NCBI GenBank assembly: GCA_947629335.1
Contig: CANRDI010000006.1
Span: 34,105 to 98,104 of the forward strand
Source of the DNA: an uncultured Clostridia bacterium
Lineage (GTDB): Bacteria > Bacillota > Clostridia > Oscillospirales > Ruminococcaceae
Reading direction: 5' to 3'
DNA: 64,000 nucleotides
The notes under the pieces are model-generated. The model saw nothing but the letters and a program-made list of their open reading frames with translations, ran no database searches and had not been told where the DNA came from. A program made the translations under genes and the position numbers. This document shows positions 1 to 11,001 of the stretch, piece by piece (the stretch's first letter is position 1; each line of letters begins with the position of its first letter).

Positions 1-1095
1 ATCGGTCATTGCTTCCTTTATGAAAACGTTTGTAACAGCCTTTTTGGTCTGATTGGCATAGCTCGCCTGTGTAGAAAAATTTGACGAAATAAACACAAGG
101 CAGTCGGAAATATCTTCCCATTTTACCGCTTTTTCGCCCTTGTTGTACTTGTTATTGTTCTTTAAATATGCGTCGATCTGCGACAAAAACGCCTTTTTCA
201 TCGCCTCGTCGGGAGAACCGCCGTGCTCAAGAAAACTTGAATTGTGATAATGCTCGACAAAATTTATTTCCTTACTGAAAACAAACGCGACATTCATTTT
301 CAGCTTATATTCCTCTTTGTCCTCGCGGTCTTTTCCGACGCGCTCGGCGTGCCAATACTGCGGCGTTGTAAGCGGATTTTCGCCGACAGCCTCTTTGAGA
401 TAATCAAAAATTCCCTCTTTATAGCAGAAAATCTTTTCGTCTTTAGTTCCGTCCTCGTTTTCGACAATTCTCAAAAACTCGACCCCGCCGTTTACGACAG
501 ACTGCCGTCTGAGCATATCATCAACATATTCCGTGCCGATGTCAATATCCGTAAAGACCTCTAAATCGGGCTTCCAGTGTATCTTCGTACCTGTTTCTGA
601 ACATTTTTCGCGGGTAAATCCTTTTTCATTTTCCGTAACGTTAAAGCCTTTTTCAAAGCGCAGAGTATACTTATACTCGCCGTTTTTGCTCTCGACTTCC
701 ATAAACTCGGAGGCAAACTGCGTTGCGCACAGTCCCAATCCGTTAAGTCCGAGCGCGAAAGAATAGTTCTCGCCCGCGTTGTTGTTGTATTTACCGCCCG
801 CGTAAAGAGTGCAGAACGCAAGCTCCCAGTTGTATTTTTCCTCACCTTTGTTGTAATCTATCGGTATTCCGCGCCCGAAATCCTCGACCGTAACGGACTT
901 GTCGGCATGGAGAGTTATTATAATGCGGTTTCCGAAGCCCTCTCTTGCCTCGTCGATTGAGTTGGAAATAATTTCAAAAACGGAATGCCTACAGCCTTCT
1001 ATACTGTCCGAGCCAAAAATGACCGCAGGCTTCAGCCGCACTTGATCCGGACCTTTAAGCGCTTTTAAATCGTTATAACCTGATTTTTTTGCCAT
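1..1095 (-). CDS. DNA topoisomerase IV / gyrase subunit B (truncated by window start)
   Basis: Reverse strand from ATG at 1095 reads MAKKSGYNDLKALKGPDQVRLKPAVIFGSDSIEGCRHSVFEIISNSIDEAREGFGNRIIITLHADKSVTVEDFGRGIPID..., a GHKL ATPase of the GyrB/ParE type. Open to the window edge, so absent from the ORF track. Confidence 0.9.
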   Translation of the reverse strand, partial: MAKKSGYNDLKALKGPDQVRLKPAVIFGSDSIEGCRHSVFEIISNSIDEAREGFGNRIIITLHADKSVTVEDFGRGIPIDYNKGEEKYNWELAFCTLYAGGKYNNNAGENYSFALGLNGLGLCATQFASEFMEVESKNGEYKYTLRFEKGFNVTENEKGFTREKCSETGTKIHWKPDLEVFTDIDIGTEYVDDMLRRQSVVNGGVEFLRIVENEDGTKDEKIFCYKEGIFDYLKEAVGENPLTTPQYWHAERVGKDREDKEEYKLKMNVAFVFSKEINFVEHYHNSSFLEHGGSPDEAMKKAFLSQIDAYLKNNNKYNKGEKAVKWEDISDCLVFISSNFSTQASYANQTKKAVTNVFIKEAMTD

Positions 1096-1321
1096 ATATA
1101 CCTCATCAGAATTGTATTTGCCAAATTATAGAACCACAACATATATTATACATCATATTTTTTAATTTGTCAAGATATGAACAGAATTATTATGCTTCCT
1201 TTAAACAAAAACACACTCTCCGAAACAGCGCGGAGAGCGTAAATTTATAATACTGCGCAAAGACATAAGACGGTCTTTGTACGGTAATGCCTTAGAGAAT
1301 AAAACATATACTGTTTGATTT

Positions 1322-1693
1322 TCAGATAGTAATTGCCGAAAGGACATTGGCGCGGAAAAGTAAATCAAGTATGAGAATACAAGCAAGCGCAACATTAAAA
1401 GCATTTGAGATCGATATATACGACGCTTTAGAACGTTTGCTCTCAATAATTGACGAACAAAAACCGAGAAGCGCCGCCTCAACCGCAACCGCCCCCACCA
1501 GTATCAGAATTTCTCCCAACACCGTTATCTGGGCATGGAAAAGTCTTTTTACGACCAATTCAAGCAAAACGTTTGTAAGCGGAAGTATTCCGAGCGGAAG
1601 TATCGCTAAGAACCACGATTTATGGTTTGTCCGCAGAAAAACAAGTCCCATGAGCAAAAACACGCCAATTATCACGATACATTCTATAACCAT
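1322..1693 (-). CDS. small integral membrane protein, unknown function
   Basis: 123 aa ORF with about 4 hydrophobic segments. Confidence 0.55.
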   Translation of the reverse strand: MVIECIVIIGVFLLMGLVFLRTNHKSWFLAILPLGILPLTNVLLELVVKRLFHAQITVLGEILILVGAVAVEAALLGFCSSIIESKRSKASYISISNAFNVALACILILDLLFRANVLSAITI

Positions 1694-1719
1694 AAAAACT
1701 TATTCCCTGAATTATTTTC

Positions 1720-2226
1720 TTATTTCAGAATTTCTTTAGCCTTTTCGTTGTTGTCACAAATAGCATAGATGACTGTTGTTCCGTTTACATCAACAAAATC
1801 GTCGTCAAAGCGGTACATAGCGTCGGGTGTGTAATCCTTAAAAGTATCGTACTGCGACTGAACGCGCTTTTCAATTCCCGCTTTAATTCTTGCGGCAGCA
1901 TCAGCGTCCTTTGCGATAAAAATGCCGAACTCATCGGGAGCAGCGCCCGTTCCGCAGCAATAAGCCGAAAATTCCGCAACATCTTCCGGTTCTATATTGC
2001 TGAAAAACGTGTCAAAATTTTCCGAGGTTATCTCTACCATACTCGGAAACTCTACCTCGTCTAAAAGCTGAGCTGTTTTTTCGGAAACAGTCTTTTCAGC
2101 CGTCTGTGAGCTTTGAGAGCTTTGAGAATTCTGTGAGCCTTGCGAGCTTTCGCCGTTTTCTTTGTCACAGCCGCAAAGCGATATGCAGAACAAAGCGCAA
2201 AGAGCGGCGCAAATCATCTTTTTCAT
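1720..2226 (-). CDS. DUF4358-like lipoprotein
   Basis: Lipobox signal (MKKMICAALCALFCISLCGC) and a DUF4358-like body. Confidence 0.65.
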   Translation of the reverse strand: MKKMICAALCALFCISLCGCDKENGESSQGSQNSQSSQSSQTAEKTVSEKTAQLLDEVEFPSMVEITSENFDTFFSNIEPEDVAEFSAYCCGTGAAPDEFGIFIAKDADAAARIKAGIEKRVQSQYDTFKDYTPDAMYRFDDDFVDVNGTTVIYAICDNNEKAKEILK

Positions 2227-2262
2227 TTTTTTCAGTTCCTTTCTTTTTTAATGATCTTAAAT

Positions 2263-3228
2263 TTATGAATATTTCTTCTGGAGCGCGGATAAAAGCACTT
2301 TGTAGGTGATCGGTTTGAAGTGCATTCCGTCGACTTCAGCATATTCTGTGAGGAAATACCCCTGCGAATCGCTCACGGAAGAATACAGATCGTAAAAACC
2401 AAGCCCCAGCGCCTTGCACTGTTGTTTCAGGTAATCATTCATAGCCACAATGTCTGAGTTTTTAATATTGGTATAATCGGTCACTCTTGCCGTTGGGGTG
2501 AGCGAGATACAGCAGATAGTTGTATCGGGAAGCTCGCTTATAAGCGTCGAAAGAAGGTTTGAATAGCTGTTTTTAAGAGAATCCAGACCGTTTCCTATAG
2601 CGTTGCTCCCGATAAGAATGAAAATACGCTTGGGTTGACGCTGTTTAGCATAATCAACAGCGGACAGATTTTTTTCGTCAAACGCTGTCGTCAGCGCGCC
2701 GTTTGGCGTATAACCAACTTTCGCGGCGACATTTGCCTTATCGATATAGCTGTACAGATAAAGTCCCGTAAAAATGCTGTCGCCGATAAATAAATCGTCC
2801 TCGAAAAACTCTTTGTTATAATTCGTCGGAAGCGTCTGACCATCGCCATCCGAAGAAGAACTGCTCTGCGGAGTTGAAGAATGGCTTTCGGCTTTGGACG
2901 AGCTTTGCGTTTTTGAAGAGCTGCTTTGCTTTGACGAAGAACTGCTGCTCTGCGACGATGAAGAAAATTCTGTTTCAGACGAGCTTTCGGGAACGCTGTT
3001 TTCGCTTTGCACCGAGCTTACAGACTCATCATTCGGGAGGATAAAGCCGCTGCTTGATGACGCGCCGTCGGCGCTTTTGCTGTCATTACCGCCGCCCAAA
3101 GTATTATATGTTACGATAAACACGACCGCGACCAAACCGAGAATTATTACTACCATTCCTATGTAAAGCGCGACAGTTGCCGCAGGAACTTTTCTTTTCT
3201 TCCTTCTGGCGGGATATTTTCTGTTCAA
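2263..3228 (-). CDS. membrane-anchored SGNH/GDSL hydrolase with Ser-rich linker
   Basis: N-terminal TM, poly-Ser linker, then FIGDSIFTGL, IGSNAIG and DGMHF motifs of SGNH hydrolases. Confidence 0.75.
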   Translation of the reverse strand: MNRKYPARRKKRKVPAATVALYIGMVVIILGLVAVVFIVTYNTLGGGNDSKSADGASSSSGFILPNDESVSSVQSENSVPESSSETEFSSSSQSSSSSSKQSSSSKTQSSSKAESHSSTPQSSSSSDGDGQTLPTNYNKEFFEDDLFIGDSIFTGLYLYSYIDKANVAAKVGYTPNGALTTAFDEKNLSAVDYAKQRQPKRIFILIGSNAIGNGLDSLKNSYSNLLSTLISELPDTTICCISLTPTARVTDYTNIKNSDIVAMNDYLKQQCKALGLGFYDLYSSVSDSQGYFLTEYAEVDGMHFKPITYKVLLSALQKKYS

Positions 3229-3421
3229 ATTCTACACTCCTTATAAAAATCCTTTTTATATTTTATCATAATCATATAAAAATTTCAAGCAGTTTTACCC
3301 AAAAAATTTATTACAATTTTGTTACTATCATCAATTGACAAATAAAAAAGAATAATTAAAACCGACAGTAACTCAACCTGTCTATAAAGCCTCAGATTTG
3401 ATTTTTATACAGTCTGAATAA

Positions 3422-4057
3422 CTATCTGAAATCATTTTCCGTTCTGTCAAGTATCCTTGTTCTCACAATTCTTGTTCCGAAAATTTTCCCGTACTCACGT
3501 TCAAATGCTCCTATCAGAAGCGCGGGATTTATGTTGAAATCGTTTCCCGCAGGCAGTCTGAGCATTATTTTATCTTTAACGTCTAAAGCATATATATACG
3601 GCTTTAAGTCTATCTGTGAGACACCTTTTTTTGTCTTTTTTTCGGTAATTATCGAAGTCCTTTCACAAAAATTACCGAATTTGTCATAATCAAAATTTCC
3701 TGTAATTTCATACTCGGCAAATGCTATATCCGTGTTTTTCATTTTCGGCTCTGCAACTTCAATTACGCGAATGTCAAACGGAAGCGCTTCGGACAGCCGT
3801 TTTGCTGTTTCATTATGCGGGATATCCTCCAAAAGCCGAAAATCGACCGCTTCGTGAAGTCCTTCTTGTCCGAGAGAAAGCGGAAGCATAAACTGTAGGT
3901 ATAATCTCGGACTTAATCCCTCGGTATACCAAACGTTCAGTCCCGATCTTCTCACCGCGCGCTGAAAAACGCCGTACAGATCGAGATGTGAAATAAACTT
4001 TGCGCGGTCGGTCTTGCTGAAAAACACGCGGGTATTTACTGTCGCCAAGTCCGTCAA
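3422..4057 (-). CDS. TIGR03936 family radical SAM-associated protein (DUF2344)
   Basis: FFSKTDRAKFISHLDLYGVFQRAVRRSGL...GLSPRLYLQFMLPLSLG; adjacent to its usual partner. Confidence 0.85.
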   Translation of the reverse strand: MTDLATVNTRVFFSKTDRAKFISHLDLYGVFQRAVRRSGLNVWYTEGLSPRLYLQFMLPLSLGQEGLHEAVDFRLLEDIPHNETAKRLSEALPFDIRVIEVAEPKMKNTDIAFAEYEITGNFDYDKFGNFCERTSIITEKKTKKGVSQIDLKPYIYALDVKDKIMLRLPAGNDFNINPALLIGAFEREYGKIFGTRIVRTRILDRTENDFR

Positions 4058-4065
4058 CTCCTTTT

Positions 4066-5916
4066 TCAGCCGGCTTTATGCACCGGACAATCTTTTACTC
4101 CGCAGCCCGAACATTTCTCCCGACAATTCGGCGTAGGCTCAAAATTATGAGCGCGCTCGTTTTCCTTTATCAGAAATTCCTTTGAAACAAGCATATCGAG
4201 CATGCTCCACGGGGAAATCTCATCATAGCTTCTGCGGCGATTTGCGTAGAACTCCATTGAAAGTCCGCATTCTTCAAACGCCAATTTCCACTTTTCAAAG
4301 CTGAAATGATCGTTCCAGCCGTCCATTACACACCCGCTTTTCCATGCGGTTAAAAGCGCCTTTCCGACGCGCCTGTCTCCGCGTGCGAAAACCGCCTCTA
4401 AAAGCGCGAGCTTGCTGTCGGAATACGAAATTGAGATCTTTCTGTCCTTTCTTGCGTCAAGAAGCAGCTTTACACGCCTGTTCATTTCATCGCCGCTTAT
4501 CTGCGGTTCAAACTCGAACGGCGTAAACGGTTTCGGTATAAACATCGAAAGCGATATTGAAACGCTCGGCGCTTTCCCTTTCGGACGGTTGGGATTTTGA
4601 TAAAACTGCTCTACAATTGCCTTGGCAAGATCGTAAATTCCGACGATATCCTCATCTGTTTCCGTCGGAAGTCCGAACATAAAATAGAGCTTTATCGCAC
4701 AATAGCCGCCCTCAAACGCTGTCTTAACGCCGTTTATGACATCCTCCTCGGTTATGTTTTTGTTTATCACATCACGAAGGCGCTGAGTTCCCGCTTCGGG
4801 AGCAAACGTAAGTCCGCTTTTCTTCACGCTTGAAATTTCCGTAAGTATTTGCTCGCTGAAACGGTCAATTCTAAGCGACGGAAGCGACAGATTTACGCGG
4901 TTTTCCTTTGTCCATTTGTTTAGGTCGCACAAAAGCCCCTCTATATCCGTAAAATCGCTTGTGGAAAGGCTCGACAGCGACACCTCGTCATATCCCGTAT
5001 TTTTGCAGATGGCAATTGTCTGCTCGACGACCGTTTCACGGGATTTTTCGCGCAGCGGTCTGTAGATAAATCCTGCCTGGCAGAACCTGCACCCGCGTAT
5101 GCACCCGCGCATAACTTCTTCTACCGCTCTGTTATGCACAATATCCACAAACGGAACTACAAAGTTATCGGGATAAAACGACTTGTCAAGGTCGCGTATA
5201 AAACGCTTTTTTACCTTTTGAGGAGCGCCGTTTTTAGGCGTTATCGAAGCGATTGTTCCGTCGGCATTGTACGAAACGTCATAAAGGCTCGGAACATAAA
5301 CTCCCTCTATCTGTGCCGCTCGGCGCAGGAACTCGGCTTTGGTGGTTTTTTCGCGCTTGCATTGTTCCATAAGGCGCATTATTTCGAGGTTCAATTCTTC
5401 TCCTTCGCCTATTGCAAACAGATCGAAAAAATCCGCGAGCGGCTCGGCGTTACATACGCACGGACCGCCGCCCATAACTATCGGAGTAAGCCCCGTTCTT
5501 TCGCTCGCAAGCACGGGAATCCCCGCAAGGTCGAGCATTTCGAGAATGTTTGTATAGCACATCTCGTACTGTATTGTAAAGCCCAAAAAATCGAACTCTT
5601 TTACAGGGTCGAGACTTTCAAGTCCATACAATTCCATACCGTTTTCGCGCATTTTTTCACGCATATCGGGAAGCGGCAAAAAGCACCTCTCACACCAATA
5701 ATTCGGCACGGAATTTTTCAGCGCATACAGAATTTTCATTCCTAAATGCGACATTCCTATTTCATATGTATCGGGAAACGCAAACGCAAAGCGTATATCA
5801 ACGTTTTCCTTATCCTTACAGATACTGCCCGGCTCTCCTCCGATATAGCGCGCGGGCTTTTCAACTTCAAGGAGAAAGCTTTCGAGCTTTTGAAGGGTTT
5901 CTTTGTTTCTGTACAT
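4066..5916 (-). CDS. TIGR03960 family B12-binding radical SAM protein
   Basis: 616 aa with RGCIRGCRFCQAGFIYRPLREKS radical SAM cluster motif. Confidence 0.9.
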   Translation of the reverse strand: MYRNKETLQKLESFLLEVEKPARYIGGEPGSICKDKENVDIRFAFAFPDTYEIGMSHLGMKILYALKNSVPNYWCERCFLPLPDMREKMRENGMELYGLESLDPVKEFDFLGFTIQYEMCYTNILEMLDLAGIPVLASERTGLTPIVMGGGPCVCNAEPLADFFDLFAIGEGEELNLEIMRLMEQCKREKTTKAEFLRRAAQIEGVYVPSLYDVSYNADGTIASITPKNGAPQKVKKRFIRDLDKSFYPDNFVVPFVDIVHNRAVEEVMRGCIRGCRFCQAGFIYRPLREKSRETVVEQTIAICKNTGYDEVSLSSLSTSDFTDIEGLLCDLNKWTKENRVNLSLPSLRIDRFSEQILTEISSVKKSGLTFAPEAGTQRLRDVINKNITEEDVINGVKTAFEGGYCAIKLYFMFGLPTETDEDIVGIYDLAKAIVEQFYQNPNRPKGKAPSVSISLSMFIPKPFTPFEFEPQISGDEMNRRVKLLLDARKDRKISISYSDSKLALLEAVFARGDRRVGKALLTAWKSGCVMDGWNDHFSFEKWKLAFEECGLSMEFYANRRRSYDEISPWSMLDMLVSKEFLIKENERAHNFEPTPNCREKCSGCGVKDCPVHKAG

Positions 5917-5930
5917 TACGGTTTCCTTTA

Positions 5931-8828
5931 TTACTCATTTCTGAGCTTTCGCTCGTACCATTCCTGCTTTGTCATAAGTACCTGACGGGGTTTTGAGCCT
6001 TCAAACGCTCCCACAATGCCCATTTTCTCCATTGTGTCTATAAGCCGCGCGGCGCGTCCGTAGCCAAGTTTCAGCCGTCTTTGCAAAGCCGAGGTGCTTG
6101 CTTGTCCGGCGGTCACGACAAACTCTATTGCTTCTTCGAGCTTTTCGTCGGTCTCGCCGTCGTCAAATTCTTCATCTCCGCTCTTTGACTGCTGTTCAGC
6201 CTGTTCAACTCTCCGCTCTATCTCGGCGATTATATTCTCGTCATATTCCGCGGCAAACGTCTGTTTTATGAAATCAACTACCCGCTCGACTTCTTCGTCC
6301 GAAACATAACAGCCCTGAAGTCTTATCGGCTTTGGAACTCCCACAGGCATATACAGCATATCGCCGTTTCCGAGCAGCTTTTCCGCTCCCGAAGCGTCAA
6401 GTATAACGCGACTGTCTATCTGCGAAGCTACCATAAGCGCAATGCGGCTGGGGATATTGCCCTTTATAAGTCCCGTAACGACCTGAACGGTAGGCTTTTG
6501 TGTTGCGATAACGAGGTGCATTCCTGCGGCTCTCGCCTTTTGAGCAAGGCGGACAATGCTGTCCTCAACGTCCTTTGGAGACGCCATCATAAGATCCGCC
6601 AGCTCGTCAATGAATATCACTATCCTCGGCATAAGCTCGCCGTCTGTAAAGCCTTTTTCGACAAGCTCATTATATCCGTCTATATTTCGGACATTATTCT
6701 CACTGAAAAGCGTATAACGGTTGTCCATTTCGGTAACTGCCCAAGCCAGCGCTCCCGCAGCCTTTTTCGGGTCTGTTACAACAGGAATGAGCAAGTGAGG
6801 TATGCCGTTGTACATCATAAACTCGACTTGTTTCGGGTCTACCATTATCAGTCTTACGTCAGACGGCGTTGATTTCATAAGTATACTCATTATAATAGAG
6901 TTTACGCAGACGGATTTTCCCGAACCCGTTGTTCCCGCAATAAGCAGGTGCGGCATTTTCGACACGTTGCAGCGCACCGCTTCGCCGCTTATATCTTTTC
7001 CGAGAACAGTATCGAGCTTGTTTGAAAACGTCTTTTTAAAGCTCTCCGTGTCTACAAGCTCACGGAAGAACACCGTGTCGCGTATCTTGTTAGGAATTTC
7101 AATTCCGACAGCCGCCTTATCCGGAACGGGCGCAATTCTTATGCCCGAAACAGCTAAATTAAGCGCAAGATCATCAGCAAGTCCCGAAATCTTGCTGAGC
7201 TTTACGCCCGGAGCGGGCTGAAGCTCATAGCGCGTTACGGACGGTCCGCGGGCAGCTCCCATATATGAAGCCGAAACGCCGAAGCTTTTAAGAGTATTTA
7301 CAAGCTTGTCCGCATTCTGACGTATCTCCTGTTCTACATCTGCGGGCTTTACCGCCTTTTTCGCCTCGTCAAGCAGCGTTACAGGAGGTATAGTATATAC
7401 CTCAGAAAGCGTGGGGCGGTGATGTTCGGAACTTTGGCGAGGGGTTTCGGCAGCTCTTTGATGTTTTACGGCATTATCAGATGTCTGAGGCTCATTTTCC
7501 TGCGTTCCCTCGTTTACAATATCCTCGAAGTCAAGCTCAAGCTCCGCTTCATCACTTTCGGAAACTGCGCTTTGATTTTCGTCGGAATTTGTACGCTTTG
7601 AAACCGGCGCGTCCACTATCTTTGAAACACGCGCGGGAGATTTTTCAGCATTCAGCTTATCCAGCGCGTCTGCAAGCGGAACAAGATCCGCGTCGTTGTC
7701 CACAAAACTGTTGGGATCTGTTGGCACGGGCTTTCTCAGGATAGGGTGCTTTTTCTCCATATATTTCTTCAAAGGCTCTCGATAATCTCTAATCTGCTCG
7801 TTTTCAGCATCATTCTGTGAAAATTCGCCGACGTCCTGTACGCTCGGTACATTCGGCACATTCTTTTCGTCGGCATTTTCGTTTTCTTTTCCGTGATACT
7901 TGTCCAATATCCTGCGGAAATTACGGCTGTCCTCCGACTGAGCTTCCACAAATCTTGTATTATCGCGGTTCGGCGGCATTTTTACGGGCGGAACGGTCTT
8001 TTCCTTTTTCTCCGAAGGCGCTTCGTCTTTCCCTACCGAATCCTTTATATTTTTCAGATCTTCTATGCGGCGCTTCTTTTCATTAAGCTCGACCTGTTTG
8101 CGTATCTCCTTTTCGGCGCGGCGCTCGGCTCTGATGCGCCTGTATTCTTCGTCTGCGGCGGCGCTTTCCTCGCGGTGAGTTTTTATTTTATCGGCTGTTT
8201 TACGCCCGACATTCTGTGCGCCGCTGCCTATACGCGAAAACATTTCGCCGAGCGGTATCTTTATCAAAAGCAGCACAAGCACAAGCATAACGATTATTAT
8301 CGCTATGACAGCTCCCACTTTTCCAAGCAGCAAAAGCGGTACTCCCAATACAAGCGCAAAAACGCCTCCGCCGTTAACAGCCGAACCGTTCTGATATAAA
8401 TTTGAAATTATCTCGCCGAAATTTTCTCCCGAAAGTTTGTCGCGTGTAAATATCTCAAAAGCCGCGCACGCTACCAACTGGATGATAACGAAAAAAATAA
8501 TATTCGACCTTAGTTGTGCTTTAGTAAGATCGGTCGATATCATTATCGCCGAGGCTGCCGTAAAAATGCCGACAGTCAGCGACGGTATTCCGAACAATCC
8601 GTATACAACATTATGTAAAGCAAGCCAGCCCTCGCTTCCGGGTATCAGCGTCAGAAGCACAAGCAAAAGTCCGACGGCAAAAAGAACTACGGAAACGACC
8701 CTGCGGCGGGCCTGACTTTTTCTTAGTGCTTCTTCGCGGCGGCGCTTTTCTTCAAGCGCTTTTTTCGAGCGCGACGCCGACGAAGAAGTCTTTGTTTTGC
8801 CTGTTTTTACATTTTTTCTTTCCGCCAT
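5931..8828 (-). CDS. ftsK: DNA translocase FtsK/SpoIIIE
   Basis: N-terminal TM region, Walker A (LIAGTTGSGKSVCVNS), C-terminal gamma winged helix. Confidence 0.93.
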   Translation of the reverse strand: MAERKNVKTGKTKTSSSASRSKKALEEKRRREEALRKSQARRRVVSVVLFAVGLLLVLLTLIPGSEGWLALHNVVYGLFGIPSLTVGIFTAASAIMISTDLTKAQLRSNIIFFVIIQLVACAAFEIFTRDKLSGENFGEIISNLYQNGSAVNGGGVFALVLGVPLLLLGKVGAVIAIIIVMLVLVLLLIKIPLGEMFSRIGSGAQNVGRKTADKIKTHREESAAADEEYRRIRAERRAEKEIRKQVELNEKKRRIEDLKNIKDSVGKDEAPSEKKEKTVPPVKMPPNRDNTRFVEAQSEDSRNFRRILDKYHGKENENADEKNVPNVPSVQDVGEFSQNDAENEQIRDYREPLKKYMEKKHPILRKPVPTDPNSFVDNDADLVPLADALDKLNAEKSPARVSKIVDAPVSKRTNSDENQSAVSESDEAELELDFEDIVNEGTQENEPQTSDNAVKHQRAAETPRQSSEHHRPTLSEVYTIPPVTLLDEAKKAVKPADVEQEIRQNADKLVNTLKSFGVSASYMGAARGPSVTRYELQPAPGVKLSKISGLADDLALNLAVSGIRIAPVPDKAAVGIEIPNKIRDTVFFRELVDTESFKKTFSNKLDTVLGKDISGEAVRCNVSKMPHLLIAGTTGSGKSVCVNSIIMSILMKSTPSDVRLIMVDPKQVEFMMYNGIPHLLIPVVTDPKKAAGALAWAVTEMDNRYTLFSENNVRNIDGYNELVEKGFTDGELMPRIVIFIDELADLMMASPKDVEDSIVRLAQKARAAGMHLVIATQKPTVQVVTGLIKGNIPSRIALMVASQIDSRVILDASGAEKLLGNGDMLYMPVGVPKPIRLQGCYVSDEEVERVVDFIKQTFAAEYDENIIAEIERRVEQAEQQSKSGDEEFDDGETDEKLEEAIEFVVTAGQASTSALQRRLKLGYGRAARLIDTMEKMGIVGAFEGSKPRQVLMTKQEWYERKLRNE

Positions 8829-8865
8829 TTTTTAAGTCCTTTTCTCAATTGGTTTTAATTGCTGT

Positions 8866-9735
8866 TCAGCCTGTAATAAGCTCTCTTATGGGCGTTTGCG
8901 AAACAATCTCATACACGCCTGCGGCAATGCACAGAACGCCTAAAACCGCCGTATAGATCCCGAATATTTTAAATCTGTTCTTTTTCAGCAGCCAATCGAC
9001 GAGCTTTATTGCCAAAAATCCCACAATCGCCGAGATGACAAAGCCTATTCCGAGCATTACCCAATCTATATCGGTTTCGCTATGCACTGCGTCCCCAAGC
9101 TCTAAAACGCTTCCGCCCAAAATCGCGGGAATGCCGAGTATAAACGCGAATGTTACAGCCGTTTGCTTTGACAGTCCGCAGAACAGCCCCGCGGCTGTCG
9201 TAGAGCCCGACCTCGAAACTCCCGGAAACAGCGCTACGCACTGAAATGCTCCCACAACAAGCGCGTCACTTATCTTCATATCCTTTCCGAGTTTTTGACC
9301 CGTGCATCTGTCGGACATAAACAGTATGATCGAGGTAAACAAAAACGCCGCTCCCTCGAAAATTATGTCGCCGTCGCCCTGACGCGAGGTAAAGAAATCC
9401 TTTACGAGATAGCACGGTACAAGCATAAGCGTCGCAAATATCACCATAAACATCATTCTGCGGTCGGAGTTCATTTTCTTCCACGAGAATTTTCCCGTGA
9501 AAATATCCTTTATTGTAAGGAAAAACTCTTTTATCATTCCCCAGATTGTACTCCGAAACGCGATAAATACCGCAAGAAGCGTTCCGAGGTGGAGCGCAAT
9601 AGACAAAATAAGCGCGGCTTCTCCGTCAACTCCCGTCAAATGCTGGATAACAGAAAGATGCCCTGAGCTTGAAACAGGCAGAAACTCCGTCAGTCCCTGC
9701 ACTACCGCCTGAATTATTACAGTTATGTAATCCAT
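8866..9735 (-). CDS. uppP: undecaprenyl-diphosphate phosphatase
   Basis: MDYITVIIQAVVQGLTEFLPVSSSGHLSV and PGVSRSGSTTAAGL motifs; start chosen at 9735. Confidence 0.93.
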   Translation of the reverse strand: MDYITVIIQAVVQGLTEFLPVSSSGHLSVIQHLTGVDGEAALILSIALHLGTLLAVFIAFRSTIWGMIKEFFLTIKDIFTGKFSWKKMNSDRRMMFMVIFATLMLVPCYLVKDFFTSRQGDGDIIFEGAAFLFTSIILFMSDRCTGQKLGKDMKISDALVVGAFQCVALFPGVSRSGSTTAAGLFCGLSKQTAVTFAFILGIPAILGGSVLELGDAVHSETDIDWVMLGIGFVISAIVGFLAIKLVDWLLKKNRFKIFGIYTAVLGVLCIAAGVYEIVSQTPIRELITG

Positions 9736-9761
9736 TTTTCCTCCGTCAATTTTCCTCCGCC

Positions 9762-9793
9762 AAAAGCCGCGATCTCCCACAGGCGCGGCTTTT
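9762..9793. terminator. intergenic hairpin between tepA-like gene and uppP
   Basis: aaaagccgcg...cgcggctttt inverted repeat. Confidence 0.5.
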
Positions 9794-9822
9794 CGGCAGT
9801 CTGAAGTTCTGTTTTTGCTGAT

Positions 9823-10554
9823 TTACTGTTTTTTCTTTCGTTCTATTTGGGAATAGAGGCTGTTTATCGCGTCCGAAAGCGAGCCAAGCTTATCTATAAG
9901 CCCCTCTGCCACAGCCGCTTTTCCGTCAAGCACCGTTCCTATGTCGAGTACAAGCTCGTCGCGCTCCATCATAAGCTCGGTAAACCGTTCGGGCTTGATA
10001 TTGCTGTTTTTTGCAACAAAATCCGTTATTCGCTCCTGCATTTTCTCAAAATAGCGCATTGTCTGTGGTACTCCGAGCATCATTCCGTTCATTCTTACGG
10101 GATGAATGGTCATAGTCGCGCTCGGCACTATAAAACTCTCCTTTGCAGATACCGCAAGCGGAACGCCTATCGAGTGTCCTCCGCCAAGCACTATCGAAAC
10201 CGTCGGCTTGCTCATTCCCGAAATAAGCTCGGCTATGGCAAGTCCCGCCTCAACGTCTCCCCCGACCGTATTCAGCACGATAAGAAGTCCTTCGACTGTC
10301 GTATCCTGCTCAAACATGGCGAGCGCGGGGATAATATGCTCGTATTTCGTGGATTTTGTGTTTTGCGGAAGCTCGTAATGTCCCTCGATCTGTCCGATTA
10401 TTGACAGGCACTGGATATTATGCGGCGCGTTTTCGGCTTTTGTTATGCCGAAATCGCTCAGGACATTGCTTTGCTGTTCCGAAAGCGGAGCTTCGTTTTC
10501 TTCGGTATTTTCTTTTTCTGCTTTAAAGCTTGATTTAACGTGTTTTTTACTCAT
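9823..10554 (-). CDS. ClpP-family serine protease (TepA-like)
   Basis: NTVGGDVEAGLAIAELISGMSKPTVSIVLGGGHSIGVPLAVSA; start chosen at MSKKHVK. Confidence 0.8.
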   Translation of the reverse strand: MSKKHVKSSFKAEKENTEENEAPLSEQQSNVLSDFGITKAENAPHNIQCLSIIGQIEGHYELPQNTKSTKYEHIIPALAMFEQDTTVEGLLIVLNTVGGDVEAGLAIAELISGMSKPTVSIVLGGGHSIGVPLAVSAKESFIVPSATMTIHPVRMNGMMLGVPQTMRYFEKMQERITDFVAKNSNIKPERFTELMMERDELVLDIGTVLDGKAAVAEGLIDKLGSLSDAINSLYSQIERKKKQ

Positions 10555-11001
10555 AATCCCACCCCTTTTCCATATTATGCTCAAAATGGACAGGATTATT
10601 CGTTTTTGCATTATGTATCATGCTTTGAAACAAAATCGCACAAGAACACATTATATTGTATCACAAAAATCAGGAAAAATCAAGAGGTTTTATTTATTAT
10701 CGGACAATTATAGTTTTTATTTGTCAATAAAAGGCGATATGGAAAAAAATCAAGTTTCTTTGTCCAAAAACAAAAGTAATTTTCATTTTACATTTCTGCG
10801 CTTGAATTGAAATTTTTTACAATTTAAAAAATCAGGCTGTTGTCCGAAGTATCAGTTTGTGTAAAAACCACAAAATCGGGCTGTAGAGAAATCCGCAGCC
10901 ACGCTGACAACTCGGACTCGGCTTTATCGGCAAACTGAAATGATCCCTCAGACTATTGTCCGAGGGATCTTCTTTTGGTTATTCAAGAATTAAGGTAAAA
11001 A

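Noticed and set aside
5134-5745. 203-aa + strand ORF
   Set aside because: Entirely antisense to the TIGR03960 radical SAM gene; basic, low-complexity translation typical of shadow ORFs.
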